A stretch of 42,516 bases of DNA from Gamarada debralockiae. Lineage: Eukaryota > Ascomycota > Leotiomycetes > Helotiales > Hyphodiscaceae. Position 1 is the first letter of the stretch, and every line of letters begins with the position of its first letter. The notes beneath the pieces were generated by a model. That model did no database searches. It was given only the letters and a program-made list of their open reading frames with translations, and was not told the DNA's origin. Position numbers and translations under genes: made by a program. Shown here in pieces: positions 32,379 through 42,131 of this stretch. The stretch is taken from assembly GCA_002803225.1 (NCBI GenBank), contig NXFV01001671.1:1-42516 (forward strand). Direction: 5' to 3'.

Positions 32379-33095
32379 TTGGCTGAGGGAGAAAGAGGTT
32401 GTTCCCTCTTCTTTCACCCACTGTCGATCAAATTGTCAAGAAGTTCGAAGAGATCGAGTGAAAGGCAGAAGAGATAAAAGAATGGGGTGTGGTGGCTGAG
32501 TTTCTCGTCTCAGAGGCAACTTTCTTGCTTGGCATTTCACCGCATCACTCAGATCAGGTCAGACGGAACATTTGTGAGATGCGTCGAATTACTTTCAATG
32601 AAGAAGAACATAAACTTGATCTGGCTGGAAGAATGCGATGGAATTTGAGAGTTGATGGAATTTCTAGTGGTAGAAACTCTCCCCAGTGTCGGAGATGGGT
32701 CCTGTATCCAGGGTCAAATGAAACCTAGACTGCAGTGCTCTCCTGTTAGTCTACATTCTGCATTGCTGGGCGTGGGGGGCAGCGCACACGGCAAGGGCAG
32801 ATGACAAAAATATGGCCCTAAATTGGGACGTGAACCCGAGGTATTTTGAGCAAAGTCGATTTGTTGATTGATAATATAAACATTAGTTCAAAATATCTCT
32901 CTCTCAGGACTTGCAATTTTACTTCCTTGGAAATATTTTGCAAGAGGAATGAGTTCAGGGTTCGTAATCTCTGCATCACGTGTGTTGAGCCCGATAAGGA
33001 AGGCCCGATTTTCGGGCCGCGCCCGCGCTGAGATTTTCGAATATTTTGCCTCGCGAGGAGGCTGAACCAGACACCGTCGACATCCAGACTTCACC
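32379..33095. promoter_or_regulatory. Divergent region (FHA-RING / MPP alpha)
   Basis: 717 bp between start codons. It contains a CACGTG E-box at 32977-32982 and, just after it, a perfect hairpin GGCCCGA-TTT-TCGGGCC at 33002-33018 inside a G+C-rich patch about 90 bp before the MPP alpha start. Frames here are not called as genes. Confidence 0.5.
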
Positions 33096-34882
33096 ATGTT
33101 GAAATGCTCTTCTTCAAGAGCGCTTACTCGCGCACTATCCACAAAAGGAGCTACGGCCAGCATATTGCCTAAATTCCGCTCGAGACGCCTGGCGACTGTT
33201 GTTGATCCGATACAAAAAGTAGATCTACCAAGACCCCTATCAGACTCGAAGTCCTAACCGCAAAACAGGATCCTGCAGAACTGGATCAGATATCGACTCT
33301 TTCGAATGGCGTCCGAGTGGCCACCGAGGCGTTGCCAGGACACTTCTCCGGCATTGGTGTTTATATCGATGCTGGATCACGATATGAGAACGAATACTTG
33401 AGAGGCGTGAGCCATATTATGGATAGACTGGCTTTCAAATCGACCACAAAACGAACGAGCGATGAAATGCTGGAGGCTTTAGAATCTCTAGGCGGAAACA
33501 TACAATGCGCTTCATCGAGAGAGTCCCTCATGTACCAATCTGCCACCTTCAACTCAGCCGTCCCTACAACTGTTGCGCTGCTCGCAGAGACCATCCGAGA
33601 TCCCTTAATTACGGAAGAAGAGGTGCAGCAACAATTAGAGACTGCGGCGTATGAGATTGGAGAGATCTGGTCGAAGCCAGAGTTGATTCTGCCGGAGCTG
33701 GTACACATGGCTGCATACAAGGACAACACGCTTGGCAACCCATTACTATGTCCACAGGAGAGGCTCACGCAGATCGATAAAAGTACAATTGAGGCCTATA
33801 GACAGGCCTTCTACAAGCCGGAGAGGATGGTCGTTGCCTTTGCCGGAGTGCAACACGAGGAGGCCGTGAAGCTTGCCCAGCTGTATTTTGGAGACATGCC
33901 CAAATCAGAAACTCCTACTTTGTCACAGACAAGCTCAGAGACATCGATAGACTTATCCGCCAGTCAGAGTAGCGGAAGCTCAGCATCATCATCGTCATCA
34001 GTACCACCTTTGCCATCACAACAGCCTTCTAAATTACTTTCGAAGATACCATTTTTCAAAACCATCTCCACTTCAGCAACTAAGAACGCATCAGTCCAGC
34101 CATATAGCGATTTATCGCCATCACCGATCGATATTTTGCAACCTTCACATTATACTGGTGGCTTTCTTTCGCTGCCACCTCTACCACCACCAATCAACCC
34201 TACTCTACCCGCTCTGACACATATCCATTTGGCTTTTGAAGCCCTCCCAATCTCCTCGGACGATATCTACGCTCTCGCTACTCTTCAGACTCTCCTAGGC
34301 GGTGGTGGCTCCTTCTCTGCCGGAGGTCCCGGCAAAGGAATGTATTCGCGACTCTACACCAATGTTCTGAACCAACACGGCTGGGTAGAGTCTTGCGTCG
34401 CATTCAACCATTCTTACACGGACTCCGGCTTGTTCGGCATCTCTTCCAGCTGTTCTCCCCGAAAGGTCATGAACATGTTAGACGTCATGTGCCGCGAATT
34501 ACAGGCCTTGGCTCTCGATACCGGATTCTCAGCTTTGCAGACAGCCGAAGTCAACAGGGCAAAGAACCAATTGAGATCCAGTCTATTGATGAATCTCGAG
34601 AGCAGAATGGTCGAGCTCGAGGATCTCGGCAGACAAGTCCAAGTTCACGGACGGAAGGTTGGAGTCAGGGAGATGTGCAAGAAGATAGAGGAACTGACAG
34701 TTCATGATCTGCGCAGAGTTGCGAGGATAGTCGTTGGTGGTATGACCCAGAACCCGGGAAATGGAAGTGGTGCTCCAACAGTCGTGTTGCAAGAGGGTGA
34801 AGAGGAGGGTATGGTGACGAAGCAGCTGAAATGGGAGGAAATTCAGGATCGTATTGATAGGTGGAAGTTGGGAAGGAGGTAG
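33096..34882 (+). CDS. MAS2: Mitochondrial processing peptidase alpha subunit
   Basis: Exons 33096-33218 and 33269-34882 encode 578 residues. The 50-nt intron has GTAGAT, a CCTAACC branch and an AACAG acceptor. The first ~35 residues are Arg/Ser/Leu-rich without acids (SRALTRALSTKGATA, RSRRLATVV), a mitochondrial presequence. The M16 fold follows. At about residues 89-97 the position of the zinc motif reads SHIMDRLAF, lacking HxxEH, which marks the non-catalytic alpha subunit. The flexible glycine-rich loop (GGGGSFSAGGPGKGMYSRL, about 385-403) that grips presequences is intact. With MPP beta this enzyme clips targeting peptides from imported proteins in the matrix. A Ser/Pro-rich insertion at about 256-332 is longer than in yeast Mas2. 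Confidence 0.93.
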
Positions 34883-34946
34883 TTATGCGGCTATAAGTCG
34901 GCTAGTGTTGTTGGGCTGAAAGATCCTTTAAGATCGGCATGTTACT

Positions 34947-35345
34947 TTATGTACGATCGGTGTATAATACCCTGTGATAGGGAATGAATGTAACATAACC
35001 GGCGTTAACTGTCGTTACTCTCACTCGATATCCAAAGTCTGACATGTCATCTCTCCAGAGTTCGTAGACGAAGCAAATATCGTGCTGTGGAGAGCCCCAC
35101 GCTTGTGTCACTCTCCCTCTCACATGCAAAACCTGGCCGAATTCCGATCCCCCTACGTTTCGACCCCACCATCCAGCATTGGAAGAAAGAACACTTGACG
35201 AATGCTTTACGAAGTACTTCTGAGATGCAGAAAATGCTTTCATCGAGAGCACAGAAGCTAGAACCATCTGCCACGAAAAAAATAAGGGTCCCACACGGCC
35301 CGATCCGCTTAACACTAAATCGATCGGTGGGATTTCGACGCGCAT
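34947..35345 (-). CDS. Hypothetical protein, convergent to MPP alpha
   Basis: A single-exon frame of 132 residues from ATG 35345 (MRVEIPPIDLVLSGSGRVGP) to TAA. It has a mildly hydrophobic middle (PLFFSWQMVLASVLSM) and a Trp/Tyr-rich C-terminal half with HDICFVYELWRDD. No family recognised, and no signal peptide. It ends 64 bp from the MPP alpha stop on the other strand, so it could be only antisense of that gene's 3' region. An opposing plus-strand frame (35087-35347) is equally long in part of the area, which lowers confidence. Confidence 0.3.
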   Translation of the reverse strand: MRVEIPPIDLVLSGSGRVGPLFFSWQMVLASVLSMKAFSASQKYFVKHSSSVLSSNAGWWGRNVGGSEFGQVLHVRGRVTQAWGSPQHDICFVYELWRDDMSDFGYRVRVTTVNAGYVTFIPYHRVLYTDRT

Positions 35346-35517
35346 AACATACAAACTGTGAATATGATAGAAACAAATTTATTTCGTCAAAGACTCAAGA
35401 AAGAAGCTTTTGCCAATAATAATTCCTTGGCTCTTGGGTGTTGGCTGTGGATCGAAAACGATTGCGAGAGCGACTTGGCCCTCTTGGCTTTGGCGCCTCT
35501 AATGGATATTTCTCTCC

Positions 35518-35735
35518 CACCAGGGGTTGACAAGTCTGTCCGGACACTCGAATAATTCGCACCCGTATTTTCTCTACCAGCCACATCAACTAAATAATTA
35601 AAAGTAGATGGAAGTGTAGAGCAAATTGCAATGAATAATTCTCTCAATTCAGAATTTTTAATTTGTGTTGTGCTGAAAAGTTAAAAACAGGGCTGTACTT
35701 TTTAGGTGTCCGGGCAGACTTGTCAACCCCTGGTG
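35518..35735. mobile_element. MITE-like element, 218 bp with 30-bp terminal inverted repeats
   Basis: The left end (35518-35547) starts CACCAGGGGTTGACAAGTCT and the right end (35706-35735) is its reverse complement with one difference over 30 bp. The interior (about 158 bp) has no coding capacity and is A+T-rich on the right. Size, high TIR identity and lack of a gene fit a miniature inverted-repeat element moved by an autonomous DNA transposon elsewhere. A target duplication is not clear; CTCC or CTC occurs on both flanks. It lies between MPP alpha and the LtrA-type gene. Confidence 0.75.
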
Positions 35736-36089
35736 CTCCTCCTCCACGCTACATCTGAATTCTGAAACGTCGTTTGCGCCCCCACGTAACGACTCAATTC
35801 CAACCCGCTGCGGGTATCAAAGTCTATTGGATTCGATTGGATATTCCCCCGGGTAAGGCGTATCCGACCTGCAGCTAACCAAAGGATCAGCTCATCCCTA
35901 CTGACTGTGAAACTTCATTGACATTTCATGCGACTCTGCGGCTCAGCACACACAGCCCCGTCTACGTGAGAGTCAACAAACCAAACTTCTCGCGATGATA
36001 TGTTCATCTCTCCCCTAATCCAAATACAGGCCCAGCTCTCCCCTTCATTCAGATTGCTGCATATCTCAGCTCAGGCTGAGAAAGCAAAT

Positions 36090-37772
36090 ATGGCGGACAA
36101 CGAACGCGACACCGAGATGGAGCTGATTCCCAAGAGAGTTGCATTTCACGGGCATGAGCCGGGCTCTGATTCCCCTTTACCGAACGAATCGGAACCGGAA
36201 CGAAAACGATTTATACAATCTTCTAGACGCCACCGTACGGATCTCAGTGAGAACGGTTTTGTCGAATCGAGAGCTTTTCGCCATGCGCAGATGTTTAGAC
36301 GACCGAGGGCCTTGCACTACGAAGGTCTTGACGATGATAGTACCATGATGTCTCCTGCCACCACCCGTTCTCGTAGCTCTACAGTGAATTCGAGAACCAC
36401 TGCCAACACCGAAAATGATGCTGAAGAACGATCTACGGACAATATTCCAAAGCAGCGGAGCAGATTAGATCTGTTTGTGGATCTGATTTGGGTTGGAATA
36501 ATTGCGAATCTGTCATCCCATTTCGGAGTGCAGGCGTATGCTCCCAGTGATGCTGCCAGCAATGTGGGAATTGGGATTGCCGTTGCCGAATTTATACTCT
36601 TGTTCATTGTGATATGGAGGGTTTGGGACAATCTGCGGGCACATACAAGCGAATTTTTCGTCGACGATATTCTGCAACGAAATTTCACCCTATGGATCCT
36701 CGTTCTTGCAGTGCTGTACGGGATTAATGCACCGTATGCATTCAACCCAACTGGCGAGGGAGATTCCTTGACGCTACTTATCGTCATCTATATCATCACC
36801 AAGGTCTCGTTCGTGGCAGCATTTGGAATCCAATCCATCTTCCTGCCATTCCTGAGGCGGCAATTCCTATTCCGACTTTGCTTTACGCTCATAACTACAG
36901 GCTTGTGGGTTGGTGCTATCTTTTGCCCATATCCCAACAAGCTCATACTTCTCATCGTAGCCAATGCGGTTGAGCACCCCGTGATACTTTTCCTGGCCTC
37001 GCCCACGGCTGATCGCTTGCTCACGAAAGGCTTGAAGAGGAACCCGGATGTGGGCCATTGTGTTGATCGACATGAAGGATTCTTCATTATTATTCTAGGT
37101 GAAGGTGTTTTCCGCCTCATCGAAGGAAGTCCTTCTGGCATGGGAATAAATGCCAAAACAGGCACGGTCTTGACAGCTCTGCTCTTATACTACATGATCC
37201 ATTGGCTGTACTTCAACGGCGATCAGAGTAAGGAATTCGTGCACGCTTTGAGAAGAACTTGGTGGAAACCGGTGCTATGGCAAGGGTAAGTCAACCCCAC
37301 TCACCTCTACAACATCTTGAATGCTGACTCTCTATATAGGTTCCACGTTATCATGTTCGCAGCTCTGCTTTTCCTTGATGCATCCGTCCTCTTCCTCGTC
37401 AAAACTTACGGAGAAAAACCCACCGCCACAGCCAAAGCCCGAGACGAATCCTCCTCCGAAACAGAAAATATAGGCCTCTACGTCCACTACGCCCTCTGGG
37501 TAGCGTCCATTTCCCTTGGAGTGACAATGTCCTGTATGACAGGTATCGTACTTCTGAATCGTCCTCTCGACCCTCCCCAAACCCTTGTCATCAATTCACG
37601 ATTAGTTCGCCTCGCGCCCAGACTTCCCGCCACCGCCTTCATCATCTGCCTACCTCTAGTCTCCGGGATTTCAGGTGGGATTTGGTGTGGAGCTTCTACT
37701 TCTGTGCTGTATGGTGTGTTCTTGTGGGAGTGGTATGGTGGTTTGGAGAGAGATTGGAAATTCTTCAGATGA
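36090..37772 (+). CDS. LtrA (low temperature requirement A) family multi-pass membrane protein
   Basis: Exons 36090-37285 and 37340-37772 encode 542 residues (intron 54 nt, acceptor TATATAG). The cytosolic N terminus of about 125 residues is charged and Ser/Arg-rich. Then comes the LtrA family start RSRLDLFVDLIWVGIIANLS, where the Asp-Leu-x-x-Asp pattern is diagnostic. About nine or ten hydrophobic helices follow, with the conserved ERHEGF-like HCVDRHEGFFIIILGEG around residues 325-341 (family pattern 'ERxxxxxIIxLGE'). Named after a Listeria gene required for growth in the cold; the biochemical role is unknown in bacteria and fungi. The ATG at 36090 is preferred; another ATG in frame at 36000 would add 30 residues of poor composition. 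It is flanked on both sides by miniature elements. Confidence 0.85.
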
Positions 37773-37827
37773 GTAAGCCAACCATAGAATGTTATGAAGA
37801 TACGAATTTACGAACTTCCAAACAATA

Positions 37828-38188
37828 CAGTCAAAATTAGTGAGTACGGAATGATAAATCAGAGGATTTTCCATTCCGATATAACAAGGATTCCGATATA
37901 CCCAAGGCAGTATAGCCTGGATTTATAGGCTAAACCCTGAAATCTGCCCCCAAAATCTAGAGCTTTACCCTAAAATCCAGGCCTAGGACCATATTTCTCA
38001 GGCTTTACTACCCATTCTACCCACCTGGTCATATCGGAATACACCCAAAATCTAGCCTTTTTCATTCCGGTATAGCTTATAGCAAAGGTTTTCCGATACA
38101 GCTACCTAAAGTTCGACGAACCCAGAGCTTCTCGCCGATATAATAATGATTCCGATATGACCCAATCCGTACTCACCTGTTTTGACTC
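37828..38188. mobile_element. TA-flanked MITE-like element, 361 bp
   Basis: It lies between TA dinucleotides at 37826-37827 and 38189-38190. The ends are imperfect inverted repeats: CAGTCAAAATTAGTGAGTAC on the left and, read inward from the right, GAGTCAAAACAGGTGAGTAC, continuing to GGA. TA duplication and an AGTCAA-type terminus are hallmarks of the Tc1/mariner superfamily, including fungal Fot1/pogo elements. The interior has no gene but repeats the word TTCCGATAT about six times in both orientations (for example 37877, 37891, 38034, 38090, 38150). It sits 55 bp after the LtrA-type stop codon and may supply its 3' end. Confidence 0.7.
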
Positions 38189-38524
38189 TAGTGCGTTTTT
38201 CATTTTCCATATGGCATGCTCCGTAATGAGAGACCACTCGACCCCTGAAGAATACCGAATACCTAGAGCGGGAGGCCACTTCCCTCGCTTGAGCTGCACG
38301 ATATGAGAGGCTGCCCTGTACGAGATCCCTGGACGTCTGAGGTAAGCACTCAAAATGGATACAAGGCTGAAGGCTGGGCCGTTCTATCATATTTGGCATT
38401 CAATTGTCGATTGAACATTCCAAATCCTCTTTCCATTGTGCTTTATTCTGCTCCAATTTCCTTCTCATTTTTGTTGAACTCCAATTCTCTCAAATCAAAT
38501 CAACGCCTGTCAACTCAACCCAAA
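38189..38524. promoter_or_regulatory. Upstream region of the Sulfotransfer_4 gene
   Basis: 336 bp with a pyrimidine-rich tract near 38440-38520 directly before the start codon. No other feature is seen. Confidence 0.4.
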
Positions 38525-39710
38525 ATGCCTGCAGCTAAACCCAGAGCCGTGGACAAACTCCCCACCATCCATCCACGACCGGTGGAGATGCAAGTGCTCT
38601 GTCTAGGACTATCTCGCACTTCAACTATGTGTGCGTTTCCCTCCTTTCCCTCTTTCCACACTCTCTCCCCCACTCTCTCCAAGCCCGCATCCACTCCTAA
38701 CAACAATTCCAGCACTCTACACAGCCCTCCAAAAACTAGGCTACAAATCCTACCACATGGTCGAAGTATTCGTCCCAGAAAACAGACCTACCCACCTCTA
38801 CTGCTGGCACGAAGCCTTTCGCGCTAAACTTTACGGCATTGGACCGGATTATGGACGGGAGGAGTTCGATAAGGTTCTTGGAAATTACAGCGTTTGCCTT
38901 CCTTTTCCCCATTTCCAAATACCCTCACCAAATTTGAATGATTCTGACAGAGAGCGACGATAGGCAGTGACAGACGCGCCTTGCGCCAACTTCGCCGAAG
39001 CGTTGATCAAAGCCTATCCAGAAGCTAAAGTGGTCTTGTCATTGAGAGATCCAGATAAATGGGTCCCTTCCATGGAACGATCGTATTATCAGATCCTTTC
39101 TTGGCCGAGCTGGAGGTGGCTTGCTCTTCTGGACCCGGTGGTCAACACATATAACGACCTTCTCCTCTCCATTCTCAATGACTGGACAGGCGGCGAATGG
39201 TTTAATCGAAAGAAGTTGAAACAGGGCTTCATTGCGCATAATGAGAATGTGAGGAGGCTGGTGCCGAAGGAGAGATTGCTTGAGTTTAGGGTTGAACAGG
39301 GATGGGGGCCGTTGTGTGAGTTTTTGGGGAAGGATGTTCCTGATGAGCCGTATCCGAGGGTTAATGAGGGGGACAATGCTGCTAAGTATGTATTATTTTT
39401 TTTTGTGTCTGGGATGGAGGGTCTCTGGTTTGTGGGAATGATGGCATTGGGCAGTGTACGGCGTGAGCGAGAGTGTTAAGAGAGGAGGATTTGTTGGCAA
39501 AAGTTGTATTTGGAGTCTTTGGGCTCTTTTTGGGGAGAAGACGTACTGACGTTGGATCCTCACAGTTTGCATCATCCGATTATCTACATCACGTACTCGG
39601 TGATGGCGGCAAAGTACTTACTGGCCCCGATTGTAGTTAGTGTTGGAGCCTGGTGGTTGATGAGAAGTGGCAAGATGCCAGGGGCATTGAGGGGGTTTTG
39701 GAGACGATGA
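38525..39710 (+). CDS. Sulfotransfer_4 P-loop protein with C-terminal membrane helix
   Basis: Four exons (38525-38630, 38713-38891, 38964-39385, 39566-39710) encode 283 residues. Introns are 82, 72 and 180 nt. The family's P-loop, VLCLGLSRTSTMSLYTALQK, spans intron 1 at residues 24-43; in sulfotransferases this binds the 5'-phosphosulfate group of PAPS. AVTDAPCANFAEALIKAYPE and VVLSLRDPDKWVPS at about 96-130 are typical of the fungal Sulfotransfer_4 group, often mislabelled as NAD-dependent epimerases. The last exon adds a hydrophobic helix (YLLAPIVVSVGAWWLM) near the C terminus, suggesting a membrane anchor. The substrate is unknown. Exon 4 was chosen because AA+T restores frame and the membrane tail is common in relatives. 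Confidence 0.85.
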
Positions 39711-39806
39711 AGCAGTGGTAAAGGAGGCCGTAGGGGAGGGACTGGAAACGCAGGCGTTAGGAGTCAATCTTCTCAACAGGCTCATCGCCCTATAATAAAT
39801 TCAGAA

Positions 39807-40265
39807 ATGTCTTTCTGATTGGAAACTCGTAAGCACGACGAAGACAATTTCGAGATAGAGGATGCCAATCGTGATACAATCGTTCAGCCTCGTGGTCGTA
39901 CTTGACCCAGAGAATTGCAAAGGCCCAAACATATTGCTAGTGGTATTGAAGTTGGCAAGTTGCAATACTCCTTAGTTCTGGCTGTCGACGGCCATGTCAT
40001 TGATGGCTATATCTATCGTGACAGGCTTGTCGGTGTCGACACTGCGGTCTCGATAGTTCGCATTCAGTCATCTTTTAGTATTGAAAAGGAAAGAACTGAA
40101 GAAAAGATTCCGTTGCTTGCAAAGACTATTGCCCATATGCGTATGAAATTGCCATTTGAAAGAACAACCGAAAGCTCCGCTTTCCATAAGATTCGAGAGC
40201 TTGACCAGGAGTGTGTAAACAGGACTTCTTGCCAGATCGAACGAGTTAAAAAGCCTTATATATAG
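39807..40265 (+). pseudogene. Small hypothetical gene with two in-frame TGA codons
   Basis: From ATG 39807 to TAG 40265 there are 153 codons in one frame, coding-like throughout, except for TGA at codon 4 (39816-39818) and codon 33 (39903-39905). Segments such as KHDEDNFEIEDANRDTIVQP and VGKLQYSLVLAVDGHVIDGY are clearly non-random in composition. Both stops would be CGA (Arg) before a single C-to-T change, the direction RIP or CpG decay takes. No known domain; the C-terminal part is charged with two Cys residues. An intron spanning both TGAs has no good sites. Probably a recently inactivated gene 96 bp downstream of the Sulfotransfer_4 gene. Confidence 0.4.
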
Positions 40266-40979
40266 AAACAGGACATCTAATAACATCGACTCCTCTACCA
40301 CGTGATATGGCTGTTGCTACTCCATTCTATTCGTGTACTCATGTCCACATTCACCCTTCGGTTTGGCAAATTGCTTCTCTGAACGCCAAAGCAGCAGTTC
40401 AATCTTAATAGAGCATTCCTTCAAAGGCTTTCAAGTCATCTGTGTGTTAACGAATGCTTGTGAATAGGAGCCAGTTCTCTCTCCTGAAGTTTAGGCTTGT
40501 TGACCATCTCATAGCTCCTCTTGAACAAGAAGCCAGGGTGGCGGATATTGGGCGTAATAGCAGCAATGGAACACACCCCGTCAACATCAGCACTCTTCAC
40601 ACCTCAACACGAACATGTGAACATAAACACTATCCAGCACCATGAAATCAGTCTGGTCCTGCATCAAAGGATTTCTCTAACCGCCCGCCATCTGCGCAAT
40701 GCGATACGCACACCTAATCACAGTACAAGCTTACGTTATTACAACAGCACCCAGAATGATGAATCAGACGATATTGTGAGGCAAAATTATGAATATATTG
40801 ATAACTAAGGAGGGAAGACTGGTAAGGTTGCCAGAACCCTAGATATGTGTGACAGTTCTACGCAATGGGGTCTCACGCATTGAAGACTCTACGCAGAAGG
40901 CGCTGTATTTACAAAGATACTAAGGTAAAGAGAGAAGAGAAAGGTTCTATGAGTACACGACCTAATATATCTGAAGGGC
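40266..40979. other. Gene-poor spacer
   Basis: A frame of 80 codons from ATG 40566 (His/Thr/Ser-rich, MEHTPSTSALFTPQHEHVNI) is possible but featureless. No repeats or RNA genes are seen. Confidence 0.3.
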
Positions 40980-41042
40980 GTGCTGGCGCGCCACGCGTCG
41001 CTATGCGTCAAGTCAAGTGACATTTGCGAGAACTGTCACAAT
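40980..41042. repeat. Dispersed repeat fragment shared with 2.2 kb and 10.0 kb
   Basis: GTGCTGGCGCGCCA at 40980-40993 occurs exactly at 9956-9969. AGTGACATTTGCGAGAACTG TCACAAT at 41016-41042 matches 2204-2230 at 23 of 27 positions, and three of the four differences are transitions. These look like pieces of one old repeat family, next to or inside decayed elements. Confidence 0.5.
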
Positions 41043-41160
41043 AAGGCCTTTCATTATTTTATAATATTATTAGTAATATATTACTACATTTGCTACACTA
41101 CTGAAAAGACTATTCCCACATCGTTCTCGCAGCCGTTCCACCCTCCGCAGTCACAGAACC

Positions 41161-41540
41161 GATGCCAAATGCTGGTGCAGAGTATCATGAATAGGGCCTT
41201 CAACACGGAACTCTCAAGCGCACGAAGATTGGAAACGAGACAATATTCAATTTGGAAATCAGTCTCAAAAACCTTCACGAGCTTTTCACGCTACAAGAAC
41301 TCTCTCGGGTATCAGGCGTCAGCCTGTCAGTCTGAAACGTCTGCAAGGCCAGCATGCCGCCCAGATAAAATTAGACGACGCGAAACTAGTCGACTTAAAG
41401 GAGAACTAGTGTTTATCATAGAAAGACATTGGACTCCACTCTTTAGAAGGAGCGTAGGTAGACTCCAGGTGCATTATTGTACCAAATTGAAGAAGAGGCG
41501 TCTGCGCGGCGAGGACGACAGCGACTTGAAGGAATAGCTT
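41161..41540 (+). pseudogene. Frameshifted coding remnant, unknown family
   Basis: Two coding-like segments lie in different plus-strand frames: about 41194-41327 (NETIFNLEISLKNLHELFTL, then QELSRVSG) and about 41290-41410 (VSLKRLQGQHAAQIKLDDAK, then LVDLKEN and a stop). Joining them needs a frameshift rather than an intron. A third stretch in another frame runs to 41537. It has the look of a decayed transposon or accessory gene; I cannot name it. Confidence 0.3.
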
Positions 41541-41613
41541 TATTTGCACAAGCTAACTAGTTGCCTGTCTTTCCGTCTGGACGTCCACTTCAAGTTGGCT
41601 TCTTTCTCGCGCC

Positions 41614-41946
41614 TTACAAGTTCTCAATCTTCGCAACCTTCTCGTCCTGTAGCTCCTGTGCCTTCTTAGCGGTGCGACTAACTCCCTGATCTTGCAACAA
41701 CTGCTGCAGGGTAGTATGCGATATCTGTCTAATTATTACGTCGTCCAGATCCCAGCCATGGCTTGCTTGGCCAAAATGAGATCTCCTCCTGTGGCAATAA
41801 TTACTCGGTGAGCATCTTGGGACGTTAAGTGCGGAACTTTTCTGATAAGGAGCTGCTGTGCTGGTCGATAAGGAGGAAGGTTCGCCTGAAGGAATCTCTG
41901 TTGTCTCGATACGGAGAGAAGGCTCTGCAACTGCTGGAGATATCAA
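41614..41946 (-). pseudogene. Frameshifted coding remnant, unknown family
   Basis: The minus strand holds two coding-like pieces that overlap near 41750. One frame gives VSRQQRFLQANLPPYRPAQQ and HLTSQDAHRVIIATGGDLIL. The other gives DVIIRQISHTTLQQLLQDQG and a Lys/Glu-rich end at 41614. A single frameshift at about 41745 would join them. It lies just downstream of the TPR frame on the same strand and may be decayed accessory DNA. No family recognised. Confidence 0.3.
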
Positions 41947-42131
41947 ATCAGCACTTCTATGAACATATGCTGCTTGACCTCTCTATTTCTTTGAGAATTA
42001 CCTCGTTAATGAGTAGCACTTCGAACACGCTATAGTAGTAGGATGGTCTAAGCCAAGCATTTTTTGTACCCTAAAAGAGTCCTCTCGCAGTGGGGAGACG
42101 CACTTTCATACTCTTTCCGTCTTGGAGTAGG

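Noticed and set aside
39816..39905. TGA recoding (selenocysteine or readthrough)
   Set aside because: No known selenocysteine machinery in these fungi, one TGA is at codon 4, and both are simple CGA decay products.
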